A stretch of DNA of 64,000 nucleotides from Verrucomicrobium sp. GAS474 (GTDB taxonomy: Bacteria > Verrucomicrobiota > Verrucomicrobiia > Methylacidiphilales > GAS474), in NCBI RefSeq assembly GCF_900105685.1, contig NZ_LT629781.1:2356001-2420000 (forward strand). Direction: 5' to 3'. Under the pieces are notes generated by a model, which did not search any database, was not told the origin of the DNA, and saw only the letters and a program-made list of their open reading frames with translations. The translations under genes and the position numbers were made by a program. This document shows, piece after piece, positions 36,936 through 45,165 of this stretch (position 1 is its first letter; each line of letters opens with the position of its first letter).

Positions 36936-38135
36936 ATGAGTTTTCCCGAGCCCGCTCCCCTGCAGGAAGCCGATGTCGTCGTCCTCGGCGGCGGGGCGGC
37001 GGGGCTGATGTGCGCGATCACGGCGGGGCAGCGGGGGCGGCGGGTCGTCGTCCTGGAGGGGAACGAGCGGATCGGGAAGAAGATCCTGATTTCGGGCGGG
37101 GGGCGCTGCAATTTCACGAACACCGGGGCGGGGCCGGGGAATTATCTCTCCGGGAATCCCGGCTTCTGCCGCTCGGCGCTGGCCCGCTACACGCCCCGCC
37201 ATTTCCTCGAGTTCGTCGAGCGGCGAGGCATCGCCTGGCACGAGAAGAAGCTGGGGCAGCTGTTTTGCGACCACAGCTCGAAGGAGATCGTCGACATGCT
37301 GGAGGCCGAATGCGCCGAGGCGGGGGTCGAGATCGTCCTGAACGGCCGGGCCACCGCCGTGGGGCGGGAGGGGAGCGACTTCATCGTCGAGACCCGGAAG
37401 GGGAAGTGGCGATGCGGCGCGTTGGTCGTGGCGACGGGGGGGCTCTCGATCCCGAAAATCGGCGCGGAGGACTTCGGCTACCGGGTGGCCCGCCATTTCA
37501 AGGTTCCGCTGACGGCGACGCGCCCGGGCCTCGTCCCCCTCACCAGCCCCGACCGCACCCTCCATGCGCTCAGCGGCCTTTCCCTGCCGGTGGCGATGAA
37601 GGGCGGCGGCGGGCGGTTCGAGGAGAATCTTCTTTTCACCCATCGCGGCGTCAGCGGTCCCGCGGTGCTGCAGATTTCCTCCTTCTGGCAGCCGGGAGAG
37701 GAGATCGAGGTCGATCTCCTTCCCGGCATGGAGGCGGCGAAGTGGCTCCGCGCCGTCCAGCGGGAGCCGGGCGGGACGACGCTCCGGCATGTCCTGGCGA
37801 CGAAGTTCCCCCGCCGCCTGGCCGACGCCTGGGCCGATCGGGAAGGGGAGTGGGCCGACCGGCCGATCAACGGCCTGAAGGGGCTCTTCCTCGACGAGCT
37901 CGGCGCGAGGTTGAACCGCTGGATGTTCCGCCCCGACGGGACCGAGGGGTATGCGAAGGCCGAGGTGACGCTCGGCGGGGTCGACACGGGGGCGCTCTCT
38001 TCCAAGACCTTCGAGGCGCGGGAGGTGCCCGGCCTCTTCTTCATCGGCGAGGTCGTCGACGTCACGGGGTGGCTGGGGGGATACAACTTCCAGTGGGCCT
38101 GGGCCTCGGGGCATGCGGCGGGAGAGTCGGTTTAA
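36936..38135 (+). CDS. HI0933/YhiN-family flavoprotein oxidoreductase
   Basis: A 399-residue FAD protein of the HI0933 family. Visible marks: the FAD-binding VVVLGGGAAGLM at the N-terminus, GGGRCNFTN near residue 50, VVATGGLSIPKIG, and the C-terminal TLGGVDTGALSSKTFEAREVPGLFFIGEVVDVTGWLGGYNFQWAWASG. The biochemical reaction of this family is not established. The start at ATG 36936 is chosen: the frame opens at 36882 but those residues overlap the preceding terminator. Start lies 18 bp past that terminator. Confidence 0.92.
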   Translation: MSFPEPAPLQEADVVVLGGGAAGLMCAITAGQRGRRVVVLEGNERIGKKILISGGGRCNFTNTGAGPGNYLSGNPGFCRSALARYTPRHFLEFVERRGIAWHEKKLGQLFCDHSSKEIVDMLEAECAEAGVEIVLNGRATAVGREGSDFIVETRKGKWRCGALVVATGGLSIPKIGAEDFGYRVARHFKVPLTATRPGLVPLTSPDRTLHALSGLSLPVAMKGGGGRFEENLLFTHRGVSGPAVLQISSFWQPGEEIEVDLLPGMEAAKWLRAVQREPGGTTLRHVLATKFPRRLADAWADREGEWADRPINGLKGLFLDELGARLNRWMFRPDGTEGYAKAEVTLGGVDTGALSSKTFEAREVPGLFFIGEVVDVTGWLGGYNFQWAWASGHAAGESV

Positions 38136-38176
38136 GTCTGTTTGAAATAAGATCGCGATTGCGATAGAACTCCGCC

Positions 38177-39163
38177 ATGGCTGAATTTTCCCCCACGCGG
38201 TATGACTCGATGCAGTATCGGAAGTGCGGCAAGTGGGGCCTGAAGCTTCCCGCGATTTCCCTCGGCGCGTGGGAGACCTTCGGCGGGTACAAGGGCGAGC
38301 AAACGGCGCGGGAATGCCTCTTCCGGGCCTTCGACCTCGGCATCACCCACTTCGACCTCGCGAACAATTACGGCAAGCCGCCCGGCCACGCCGAGCAGGT
38401 CGTGGGCAAGATCCTCAAGGAGATGCCGCGCGACGAGCTGATCATTTCCTCCAAGGCCGGTTACACCATGTGGCCGGGACCGTATGGCGACTTCGGCTCG
38501 CGGAAGTACATCATCGCCTCGTGCGACCAGTCGTTGAAGCGGCTCGGCCTCGACTATGTCGACATCTTCTACCATCACCGCCCCGATCCCGAGACCCCGC
38601 TCGAGGAATCGCTCGGCGCGCTCGAAAGCATCGTCCGCAGCGGCAAGGCGCTCTACGCCGGGATCTCGAACTACCAGGGTCCCCGCGCCGCGGAGGCGGC
38701 GGAGTTGATGCAGAAGCGGGGCTGGGCCCCGATCACGATCCATCAGCCGCGCTACAACATGTTCGACCGCTGGATCGAGGACGGCCTCCTGCCGGTGGCC
38801 AAGAAGGAGGGCTTCGGGCTCATCCCGTTCTCGCCCCTCGCCTGCGGCCTGCTGACCGACAAGTATCTGAACGGGATTCCCGAAGGCTCCCGCGCCACCT
38901 CCGACATGTGGTCGGCGGGCGGGGTCCGGGACAAGGCGAACAATGCCGAGTTCGTCGAAAAGATCCGCGGCCTGAACGCCATCGCGCAGGAACGGGGGCA
39001 GAGCCTCGCCCAGATGGCCCTCGCCTGGGTGCTGCGTCATCCCGAGGTGACGAGCGCGCTGATCGGGGCCTCGAGCGTGAAGCAGATCGAGGACAACGTC
39101 GCGGCGTTGAAGAACCTCGCCTTCTCGAAGGAGGAGTTGCTCAAGATCGAGAAGCTGATTTAA
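38177..39163 (+). CDS. Aldo/keto reductase (YghZ/GAP-reductase-like)
   Basis: A 328-residue NADPH-dependent aldo/keto reductase in an alpha/beta barrel, close to E. coli YghZ (L-glyceraldehyde 3-phosphate reductase) and potassium-channel beta subunits. The catalytic tetrad is seen: Asp and Tyr in THFDLANNYGKPPG, Lys in ISSKAGY, and His in FYHHRPDPETPLEE. The cofactor region is PFSPLACGLLTDKY and GASSVKQIEDNV. It starts 41 bp after the HI0933 gene. The second structured repeat fills the gap between it and the convergent YkgJ gene. Physiological substrate unknown. Confidence 0.93.
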   Translation: MAEFSPTRYDSMQYRKCGKWGLKLPAISLGAWETFGGYKGEQTARECLFRAFDLGITHFDLANNYGKPPGHAEQVVGKILKEMPRDELIISSKAGYTMWPGPYGDFGSRKYIIASCDQSLKRLGLDYVDIFYHHRPDPETPLEESLGALESIVRSGKALYAGISNYQGPRAAEAAELMQKRGWAPITIHQPRYNMFDRWIEDGLLPVAKKEGFGLIPFSPLACGLLTDKYLNGIPEGSRATSDMWSAGGVRDKANNAEFVEKIRGLNAIAQERGQSLAQMALAWVLRHPEVTSALIGASSVKQIEDNVAALKNLAFSKEELLKIEKLI

Positions 39164-39417
39164 AGGCCAGCCGCTTCGGTTCCTCCTGCACTCGGACGCG
39201 TGGTTCCTCCCAAGCGGACAAGGGAACTAGCGGACGCGCTCTACCCGAAGCGGATGGCCTAATGCGGTACCGCTCCGAACAGTTCAGGCCCATCTGACGG
39301 GGAGGTCCAGGAGGGGCGAAGCCCCTCTTGCGTCGTCTAACCCGTGCGGGTTACATCCAGCTGTACAGGGTCTTTGCCCGGTCCCGAAGGAGCGTTCACC
39401 GCTCCCTTCGCGGTCCC
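39164..39417 (-). repeat. Structured intergenic repeat, copy 2 (core 39281-39390)
   Basis: This 254 bp fills the space between two convergent stop codons. Read on the minus strand it starts right after the YkgJ stop. Its core shares with copy 1 the same blocks: CCTTCGGGACC (39380-39390), CCCTGTACAGCTGGA, the hairpin GAGGGGC-TTC-GCCCCTC, GACCTCCCC and GGGCCTGAACT (39281-39291). The middle hairpin here is TAACCC-GCAC-GGGTTA; the first hairpin is GAAGG(G)AGCG-GTGAA-CGCTCCTTC. A 9-bp direct repeat GGTTCCTCC lies at 39178 and 39202 in the distal part. No open frame with coding character is visible. Confidence 0.75.
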
Positions 39418-39948
39418 TTAGAAGGCGTGGGCACCCTTCGTCCCGCTCTCTTCGTTGAGGGCTTCGCCGACGGCCTGGGGGAGGGCGGTGGGGCCGTGAT
39501 GTCCCTGCCGTCCGCCGCGCTGCTTCCCCTTTTCGAGCTTCAGGTCGATCGCCTCGAGGCGCTGGATGAGGTCGATGAGGTCGCGTCGCGCGTATTCCCC
39601 GCCCGCCCCGGCGCAGAAGTGGGTGCGGCAGCCGAAGGGGCGGTCGTTATAGATCATGCATTTCCGTTCCTTGCTCAGGAAGGGGCAGGCATCGCCGTCG
39701 GTCTCGGGAAGCTTCGTCCGGCCCGAGGCGCGCCAGGCCTTCGCGGCGACGAGGGCCTCGGCCTTGGTCAGGTAGGGGGTCGCCCCCGTCAGGACGAAGT
39801 GGCAGCACTCGGCGATGCCGGTGCAGTTCCGCTCGAAGGCGAGGTTGGTCTTTTCCCGCTCCGCGAGATCGGCATAGACCTGGCGGACCTCGGCGACGAC
39901 GGTCTTCTTCAGGGCGATGAGGGGATTGGGAACGTGGGGGCGCTTCAT
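39418..39948 (-). CDS. YkgJ-family cysteine-cluster protein
   Basis: A 176-residue cytoplasmic protein of the YkgJ (UPF0153) family, annotated elsewhere as putative zinc/iron-chelating. The cysteines CTGIAECCHF, ACPFLSKERKCMIY and RPFGCRTHFC form the cluster pattern. The family is thought to bind a metal or iron-sulfur centre; the reaction is unknown. The C-terminal 40 residues are Gly/Lys/Gln-rich and probably flexible. ATG 39948 (MKRPHVPN) is chosen since the longer frame to 40053 is Ser/Gly-rich and overlaps the start of the divergent dus gene. A paralogue is at 58254. Its stop codon directly abuts structured repeat copy 2. Confidence 0.82.
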   Translation of the reverse strand: MKRPHVPNPLIALKKTVVAEVRQVYADLAEREKTNLAFERNCTGIAECCHFVLTGATPYLTKAEALVAAKAWRASGRTKLPETDGDACPFLSKERKCMIYNDRPFGCRTHFCAGAGGEYARRDLIDLIQRLEAIDLKLEKGKQRGGRQGHHGPTALPQAVGEALNEESGTKGAHAF

Positions 39949-40007
39949 ACTTAACGGGGTGGGACAGGCCACTTTACCCTGCCTGGTCCTTTCGGCATAG
40001 TGGAAAG

Positions 40008-41075
40008 GTGACGACCCACCCCCAGATCGGGAATCTCCTGCAAAAGGCCGCAAAGGCGGGAAACTGCCCCCTCCTCATCCTCGCGCCGATGCAGGATGTG
40101 ACCGATCTGCCGTTCATGCGGGTGATGGAGCGTTACGGCGGGCCCGACCTCTATTACACCGAGTATTTCCGGGTCCATGGCGACTCGAAGCCGGAGAAAT
40201 GGATCGTCCGCTCGATCCGGGAGTGCCCGGGCGGGAAGCCCGTGATCGCCCAGGTGATCGGGCAGGATATCCCGGCGCTGGTCCGGACGGCGCAGGCGCT
40301 GGAGCGGGAGCCGGTCGTCGGCATCGACCTGAACCTCGGCTGCCCCGCGCCGATCGTCTGCCGGAAGAAGGCGGGCGGCGGGCTGCTGCGGCACGTGGCG
40401 GAGATGGAGAAGATCGTCGCGGCGCTGCGCGGGGCGGTGGCGGGACCGTTCACGGTGAAGACCCGGATCGGGTTCGACGGGCCGGGGGAGTTCGACGCGC
40501 TCCTCGATGTCTTTACCCGCTATCCGATCGACGCGTTGACGGTCCACGGGCGGACGGTGCGGGAGATGTACCGGACGGCGGTCCACTACGACCGGATCGC
40601 CGAGGCGGTGCGGCGGATGGACGCGCCGGTCTTCGCGAACGGGAACGTCCTCTCGGTCCGCCTGGCCCGGGAGACGATCACGCGGACGGGGGCGGCGGGG
40701 CTGATGATCGGGCGGGGGGCGATCCGCAATCCGTGGATCTTCACCCAGATCCGGCAGGCGTGGGCGGGGGAGGCGGTCTACCGGCCGACGCTCCGCGACC
40801 TGCGGGGCTATATCGAGGCGCTCTTCGAGGCGACGAACCACGAGGGTTTCAAGGAAACCCTCCACGTGGCGAAGATGAAGAAGTACCTGAACTTTATCGG
40901 TCAGGGCGTCGACGCTGAGGAGGCTTTCCTTCGCGAGATTCGGTGCGCGGAGCGGGCCTCGCAGTTTTTTGCGGTGTGCGACCGGTTCCTTGACCGGGAC
41001 GGAACGGTGCCCGACGAGCCTCCTGCTGGAGCGCTATTCTGTCCGCGTAGCGAGGCGTTGGCGTCCTCGGGGTGA
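40008..41075 (+). CDS. dus: tRNA-dihydrouridine synthase
   Basis: FMN enzyme that reduces uridine in tRNA D-loops. The 355-residue protein has LAPMQDVTDLPFMRV at the start, the catalytic-Cys segment NLGCPAPIVCRKKAGGGLL, VKTRIGFDG, ALTVHGRTVREMY and GAAGLMIGRGAIRNPWIF in order. Start is GTG 40008. The conserved C-terminal region (FLREIRCAERASQFFAVCDRFL) runs into the overlap, so the last 182 bp also encode part of the opposite rluA gene. The final tail (GALFCPRSEALASSG) after about residue 335 is unusual for the family and may be a by-product of the overlap. Confidence 0.9.
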   Translation: MTTHPQIGNLLQKAAKAGNCPLLILAPMQDVTDLPFMRVMERYGGPDLYYTEYFRVHGDSKPEKWIVRSIRECPGGKPVIAQVIGQDIPALVRTAQALEREPVVGIDLNLGCPAPIVCRKKAGGGLLRHVAEMEKIVAALRGAVAGPFTVKTRIGFDGPGEFDALLDVFTRYPIDALTVHGRTVREMYRTAVHYDRIAEAVRRMDAPVFANGNVLSVRLARETITRTGAAGLMIGRGAIRNPWIFTQIRQAWAGEAVYRPTLRDLRGYIEALFEATNHEGFKETLHVAKMKKYLNFIGQGVDAEEAFLREIRCAERASQFFAVCDRFLDRDGTVPDEPPAGALFCPRSEALASSG

Positions 41076-42018
41076 AGTCGTCGTCCTCGTCGCGGGCCTT
41101 CCGCCGCTCGCGGGCCGGGGGGAGGGGGAGAACGTTCGTGACGGCGGCGGCGAAGCTCGGCGGGGGCGTGCTCTTGAAGTGGAGGGTTTTCCCGGTGACG
41201 GGGTGGGGGAAGCTCAGCTCGCTGGCGTGGAGAGCGAGGCGGCGGACGGGGTTGGCGCGGGCGCCGTATTTCTCGTCCCCGGTGACGGGGTTCCCCTGCT
41301 CGGCGAACTGGACGCGGATCTGGTTGCGGCGGCCCGTCTCCAGGCTGACGTCGACGAGGGTGTAGACGGGGCCCGCCTTCAGCGTCTTGTAGTGGGTGAT
41401 CGCCTCGCGGGTCTCCTCGGTCGCCTCGGGCATGGCGAAGACTTTCTCCGGGCGGCTCTCGTCGAGGTGGCTGCGGAGGGTCCCCTGCGGCACCTTCAGC
41501 GCGCCCTCGACGAGGGCGATGTAGCGTTTGTTGACGGAGTGGTCCCAGTTCGCCTGGAGGAGCCGCTTCGTCTGGGGGGTCTTCGCCAGGACCATGATGC
41601 CCGAGGTGTCGCGGTCGAGGCGGTGGACGATGAAGACGCGCTCGTTCTGGCCGCGATATTTGAGGTAGGTGCTCGTCTTGTAGTAGACGGTTTCCTTCTC
41701 GTCCTTGTCGGTCGCGACGGAGAGGAGGCCGGAGGGCTTCTCGATGACGAGGAGGGAGGTGTCCTCGTGGACGATGCGGATCCCGGCGGGCATCTTCGAG
41801 CCGGGGGCGGCGAATTTCCCGGCGCGGACGGCGATGACGTCGCCCGGCTTCACGGGGTGGTCGAACTGGGACTGGCCGACGTTGTTGACGAGGACGGCCT
41901 TGTGGTGGAGCCACCGCTTCGCCTTGGTGCGGTTGACCTGGTCGGGCCAGGTGGCGAGGAGGAAGGGAAGCAGCGTCGTCGCCTGTTTCGCTTCGGCTTT
42001 GAAAATGTAGGAGGCCAT
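40894..42018 (-). CDS. RluA-family pseudouridine synthase
   Basis: Isomerises specific uridines in rRNA or tRNA. The 374-residue protein has an S4 domain (NRTKAKRWLHHKAVLVNN) and the RluA catalytic motif HRLDRDTSGIMVLAK with the Asp nucleophile, then RYIALVEG and the C-terminal ETGRRNQIRVQF and GDEKYGA. The last 60 residues are basic and disordered (ADRIALQQEARRAP, RPAPRTESREGKPPQRRR) and are written on the antisense strand of the dus C-terminus over 182 bp. It follows the deacetylase gene by 13 bp in a four-gene minus-strand run. Confidence 0.92.
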   Translation of the reverse strand: MASYIFKAEAKQATTLLPFLLATWPDQVNRTKAKRWLHHKAVLVNNVGQSQFDHPVKPGDVIAVRAGKFAAPGSKMPAGIRIVHEDTSLLVIEKPSGLLSVATDKDEKETVYYKTSTYLKYRGQNERVFIVHRLDRDTSGIMVLAKTPQTKRLLQANWDHSVNKRYIALVEGALKVPQGTLRSHLDESRPEKVFAMPEATEETREAITHYKTLKAGPVYTLVDVSLETGRRNQIRVQFAEQGNPVTGDEKYGARANPVRRLALHASELSFPHPVTGKTLHFKSTPPPSFAAAVTNVLPLPPARERRKARDEDDDFTPRTPTPRYADRIALQQEARRAPFRPGQGTGRTPQKTARPAPRTESREGKPPQRRRPDR

Positions 42019-42031
42019 GTCGGCCCCGAGC

Positions 42032-42775
42032 CTACCGGGAGATGGGGCGGGAGTCGAGGGCCTTGGCCAGGTCGGTGTCCTCCCCCATCGCGATGCGGGT
42101 GAGGCGGTAGGGATGGGAGAGGTCGAGCGGGACGGGATCGCCGCCGTAGACGCAGGCGGCGCGGTAGCCCGATTCCCTCAGGAGGGCCTCGATGACGGGG
42201 GAGTCGTGGCCCCGTTCCGCGGCGTTGTCCCCGAAGGGGAAGGAGAAGAAGGCGACGGGACGCCCGAGCCGCTCCTCGATTTCCTTCTTCGAGTCCTCGA
42301 TCTCCTCGCGGAGGTCGGCGGGGGCGAGGGTCGAGAGGCCGCGATGGGTGCGGCCGTGGGACTGGACGGCGAGGCCGCCCTTCTCCATGGCGGCGAGCTC
42401 CTCCCACGTGGCGATCGCTTCGGGGGGCTCGACGCCGAGGTCGAAGTCGTTGTTCTTCCCGACCCAATCGGTCGGGACGAAGACGACGCCGGGAGCGCCG
42501 ACGGCCTGCATGGGGGGAAGGGCGTGGCGGAGGAGGGAGCGGTAGCCGTCGTCGAAGGTGATGAGGACTCCCTTGGCCGGGAAGGTCTCCGGGTGGGAGA
42601 GGCCGTGGAGGAAGGCCTCGAGGGTGAGGAAGGCGTAGCCCCGGTCTTTCAATAGCTGGAGCTGGAGGGCGAAGGTTTCTTCGGGGACGTAGTACCAGCT
42701 CTTCCAGCCGTTCTCCGGGATGGGACCGATCTTGTGGTGGCCGAGGATGACGATGTCGGGCGCGGGCGCGGTCAT
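42032..42775 (-). CDS. Polysaccharide deacetylase (NodB/CE4-like)
   Basis: A 247-residue carbohydrate esterase 4 type protein that would remove acetyl groups from a polysaccharide such as peptidoglycan, chitin-oligomer or an exopolysaccharide precursor. TFDDGYRSLLRHALP is motif 1 (Asp-Asp), SHGRTHRGLSTLAPADLREEIEDSKKEIEE is motif 2 (the His pair), and FSFPFGDN is motif 3. There is no signal peptide, so it is either cytoplasmic or partner-dependent. The start is ATG 42775; a longer frame continues into the glycosyltransferase gene. Spacing to the glycosyltransferase is 17 bp. Confidence 0.88.
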   Translation of the reverse strand: MTAPAPDIVILGHHKIGPIPENGWKSWYYVPEETFALQLQLLKDRGYAFLTLEAFLHGLSHPETFPAKGVLITFDDGYRSLLRHALPPMQAVGAPGVVFVPTDWVGKNNDFDLGVEPPEAIATWEELAAMEKGGLAVQSHGRTHRGLSTLAPADLREEIEDSKKEIEERLGRPVAFFSFPFGDNAAERGHDSPVIEALLRESGYRAACVYGGDPVPLDLSHPYRLTRIAMGEDTDLAKALDSRPISR

Positions 42776-42792
42776 GGGGAGGAAAAGAGGGC

Positions 42793-43935
42793 CTATGCGG
42801 CGGCGATTTCGAGGACGCGGGCGGCGATCTTCCGGGCGTCGAAATGGGTCTCGGCGAGTTCCCGGGCGAGGGCGCATTGGCGGGGATAGTCGGCGGCGAT
42901 CGCCTCGATGGCGCGGGCGGCCTCGTCGGCGTCGCGGACGCGCCAGAGGCCGCCGCTGTCGGGGAGGTAGGCGCTGGGGCCGCTGTGGCTGACGACGACG
43001 GGCTTCCCGCTGGCGAGGTAGCAGAGGCTGCGGTCGCTGATCCAGGCGAGGCCGAAGCGGGCGCAGGAGGGCTTCGCGGCGCTGAATTCCCCGTAGGAGC
43101 CCTGGATGTAGCGGTGGTAGTCGGCGGGGGTCCCGGCGACGTCGTAGGAGTGGGAGAGCTGCCAGCCGTTGGCGAGGAGGGTGGCCCGGTCGGCGATGTC
43201 GCTCGGGTCGGTGTCGCTCAGGCAGAGGGCGAGCTGGAGGGGGTGGGCGGTTTTCTTCGGGAGGTCGAGGTAGGGGAGGAAGCCGGCCCGCTTGCTGTTG
43301 TCGTACCAATGGCCGCTCGGCTCGATCACGTATTCGTGGGCCTGCCAGTGGGAAACGGTGGTGTAGGGGGTCTGGGCCGAGGCAGCGGGGGCGACGTTCC
43401 AGAGTTCGAGGGCGACGCAGGGGTGGATCGAGTGCCAGCGGAGGCCGAGGTCGGGGGCGATGGTGCCGGGCGCGCCGAGGTTTTCCCCGGTGGTGAAGTA
43501 GAGGTCGTGCGGGGGGAGGTGCATCTGTCCCCCGGCGACCCAGACCTGGAGGAGGCCGGGATCGATGTCGATGAGGGCGGTGCGGCGGAAGAGGGAGAGG
43601 ACGGCGACGGGGAGGCCGTAGCGGAAGTTGAGGAGGAGGTCGGACTCGGCGGCCCGGTCCGGGGTGAGGGCGACGGAGGCGAGGGAGGGGGGGATCTCCC
43701 GCCCGTCGAGGGGGGCTAGGAGGATGCTTTGGTCGAAGCCGTAGGGCCGGAGGAAGGCGCAGAGGTGGGCGACCTGGGCGTCGAGGGCCTCGTCGGTCGT
43801 CTTCGGATCGACGGTCTCGATCCAGCGGACCTCGCAGCCGCAGGCGCGGAGGCCGAGGGCCCAGTTCAGGTAGACCCAGAAATGGCCGCCGCCCCGGATG
43901 TAGGAGAGGGTTTGGGCGAGGAGACTGACTTTCAC
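42793..43935 (-). CDS. Glycosyltransferase-like protein
   Basis: A 380-residue cytosolic protein whose C-terminal part reads as a GT-B type glycosyltransferase (GLAWISDRSLCYLASGKPVVVSHSGPSAYLPDSGGLWRVRDADEAARAIEAIAADY, as in GT4-like enzymes with a nucleotide-sugar site). The N-terminal half (RGGGHFWVYLNWALGLRACGCEVRWIET) is the acceptor-side domain. No signal peptide or membrane helix is visible. The donor sugar cannot be told. It sits 17 bp before the polysaccharide deacetylase and 40 bp after the AI-2E permease gene, so a joint role in a glycan pathway is possible. Confidence 0.75.
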   Translation of the reverse strand: MKVSLLAQTLSYIRGGGHFWVYLNWALGLRACGCEVRWIETVDPKTTDEALDAQVAHLCAFLRPYGFDQSILLAPLDGREIPPSLASVALTPDRAAESDLLLNFRYGLPVAVLSLFRRTALIDIDPGLLQVWVAGGQMHLPPHDLYFTTGENLGAPGTIAPDLGLRWHSIHPCVALELWNVAPAASAQTPYTTVSHWQAHEYVIEPSGHWYDNSKRAGFLPYLDLPKKTAHPLQLALCLSDTDPSDIADRATLLANGWQLSHSYDVAGTPADYHRYIQGSYGEFSAAKPSCARFGLAWISDRSLCYLASGKPVVVSHSGPSAYLPDSGGLWRVRDADEAARAIEAIAADYPRQCALARELAETHFDARKIAARVLEIAAA

Positions 43936-43975
43936 GGAGAGGCTGGCTGGGACTCTGGAGGAAAAGGGAGGGGGG

Positions 43976-45115
43976 TCAGCTTTCGTTTTCCCGGGCGGGG
44001 GGGACGAGGGCGTAGCGGACGAGGAGGACTTTCAAGGTGGCTGTCAACGGTACCGCCAAAATGGCGCCGAGCAAGCCTCCGAGCAGGGACGACCAAAAAA
44101 GGATCGAGACGACGACCGCGACGGGCCCGAGGCCGGTTTTCTCCCCCATGACGCGGGGGGAGACCAGGGTTCCCTCGATCAGCTGGGTGGCGCCGATGAC
44201 GAGGATCGAGAAGAGGCAGAGATGGAGGCCGCCGCCGTCGGACTGGAACCCGGCGATGAGGAGGGTGGTGACAGTGATGATCCCCATGCCGAGGTAGGGG
44301 ATGACGGTGAGGAAGGCGGCGGCGAGGCCGATGAGGAGCGCCGAATCGACCCCGACGATGCCGAGGCCGAGGGCGAGGAGGAGGCCGTTGATGGCGGCGA
44401 CGATGACCTGGCCCCGGAAGAAGGAGATGAGGTATCCGTTGATCTGCTCCAGGATGACGATGGCCTCGGTCCGCACCCGGCTGTTCCCGAGGGGGAGGAG
44501 GGTCCGCCAAGAGCTGGCGATCCGGGGCTGGTCGAGGAGGAAGTAGAAGAGGTAGAAGGGGACGAAGAGGAAGCCGATGGCGAGGCCCAGGAGGTGGAGG
44601 AGGCTGCCGACGCCCGAGGCGGAGCCTTGGAGGAGGCGGGAGGAGAGGCTCTCCGCATGGGTCCGGGCGGCGTCGAGGAGGGAGGCGGCGCGGGTCGAGG
44701 AGGGGGTCCCGGCGGAGAGGAAGTGGTCGGCCTTGTCCCGCAGGATGTCGAGCCAGCCGGGGAGAGATTGGGCGAAGCCGGAGGCCTCCCGCCAGAGCTT
44801 CGGGCCGAGGAGGTAGACGGCGACGGCGATGCCGACGGCGGCGAGGCCGAAGAGGAGGGGGACCGCGATGGCGCGGCGGAGCCCGGCCCGTTCCAGCAGG
44901 TCGAGGAGGGGGTGGAGGAGGTAGGCGAGGACGGCGGCGACGCCGAGGGGGATGAGGATCTCCTGCAGGTGGCGGGCGATGGCGAGGAGGGCCCAGCCGA
45001 TGCCGAGGCCGGCGCCGATCAGAAAAAGGAGCGAAAGCAGGGAGAGGGCCTTCCAGAGAAGACGTTCCTGAGCGGGAGTGGGGCCGTTCCAAGGCATCGG
45101 GAAAGTGTCCTTCAA
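43976..45115 (-). CDS. AI-2E family permease
   Basis: A 379-residue inner-membrane protein with the AI-2E transporter layout: N-terminal helices (LSLLFLIGAGLGIGWALLAIA, LIPLGVAAVLAYLLHPLLD), a central soluble segment (about 140-200), and the conserved region SFFRGQVIVAAINGLLLALGLGIVGVDSALLIGLAAAFLTVIPYLGMGI, then IEGTLVSPRVMGEKTGLGPVAVVVSILFW. The transported compound is not established for most members; export of small molecules or sodium/proton exchange has been proposed. It opens the minus-strand run with the glycosyltransferase. The start is ATG 45115, with a second in-frame ATG at 45097. Confidence 0.88.
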   Translation of the reverse strand: MKDTFPMPWNGPTPAQERLLWKALSLLSLLFLIGAGLGIGWALLAIARHLQEILIPLGVAAVLAYLLHPLLDLLERAGLRRAIAVPLLFGLAAVGIAVAVYLLGPKLWREASGFAQSLPGWLDILRDKADHFLSAGTPSSTRAASLLDAARTHAESLSSRLLQGSASGVGSLLHLLGLAIGFLFVPFYLFYFLLDQPRIASSWRTLLPLGNSRVRTEAIVILEQINGYLISFFRGQVIVAAINGLLLALGLGIVGVDSALLIGLAAAFLTVIPYLGMGIITVTTLLIAGFQSDGGGLHLCLFSILVIGATQLIEGTLVSPRVMGEKTGLGPVAVVVSILFWSSLLGGLLGAILAVPLTATLKVLLVRYALVPPARENES

Positions 45116-45165
45116 ACGGCAAGAATGGCAATGGTTTCTTTTTGCTGTAACTTATCTTAGGATGG

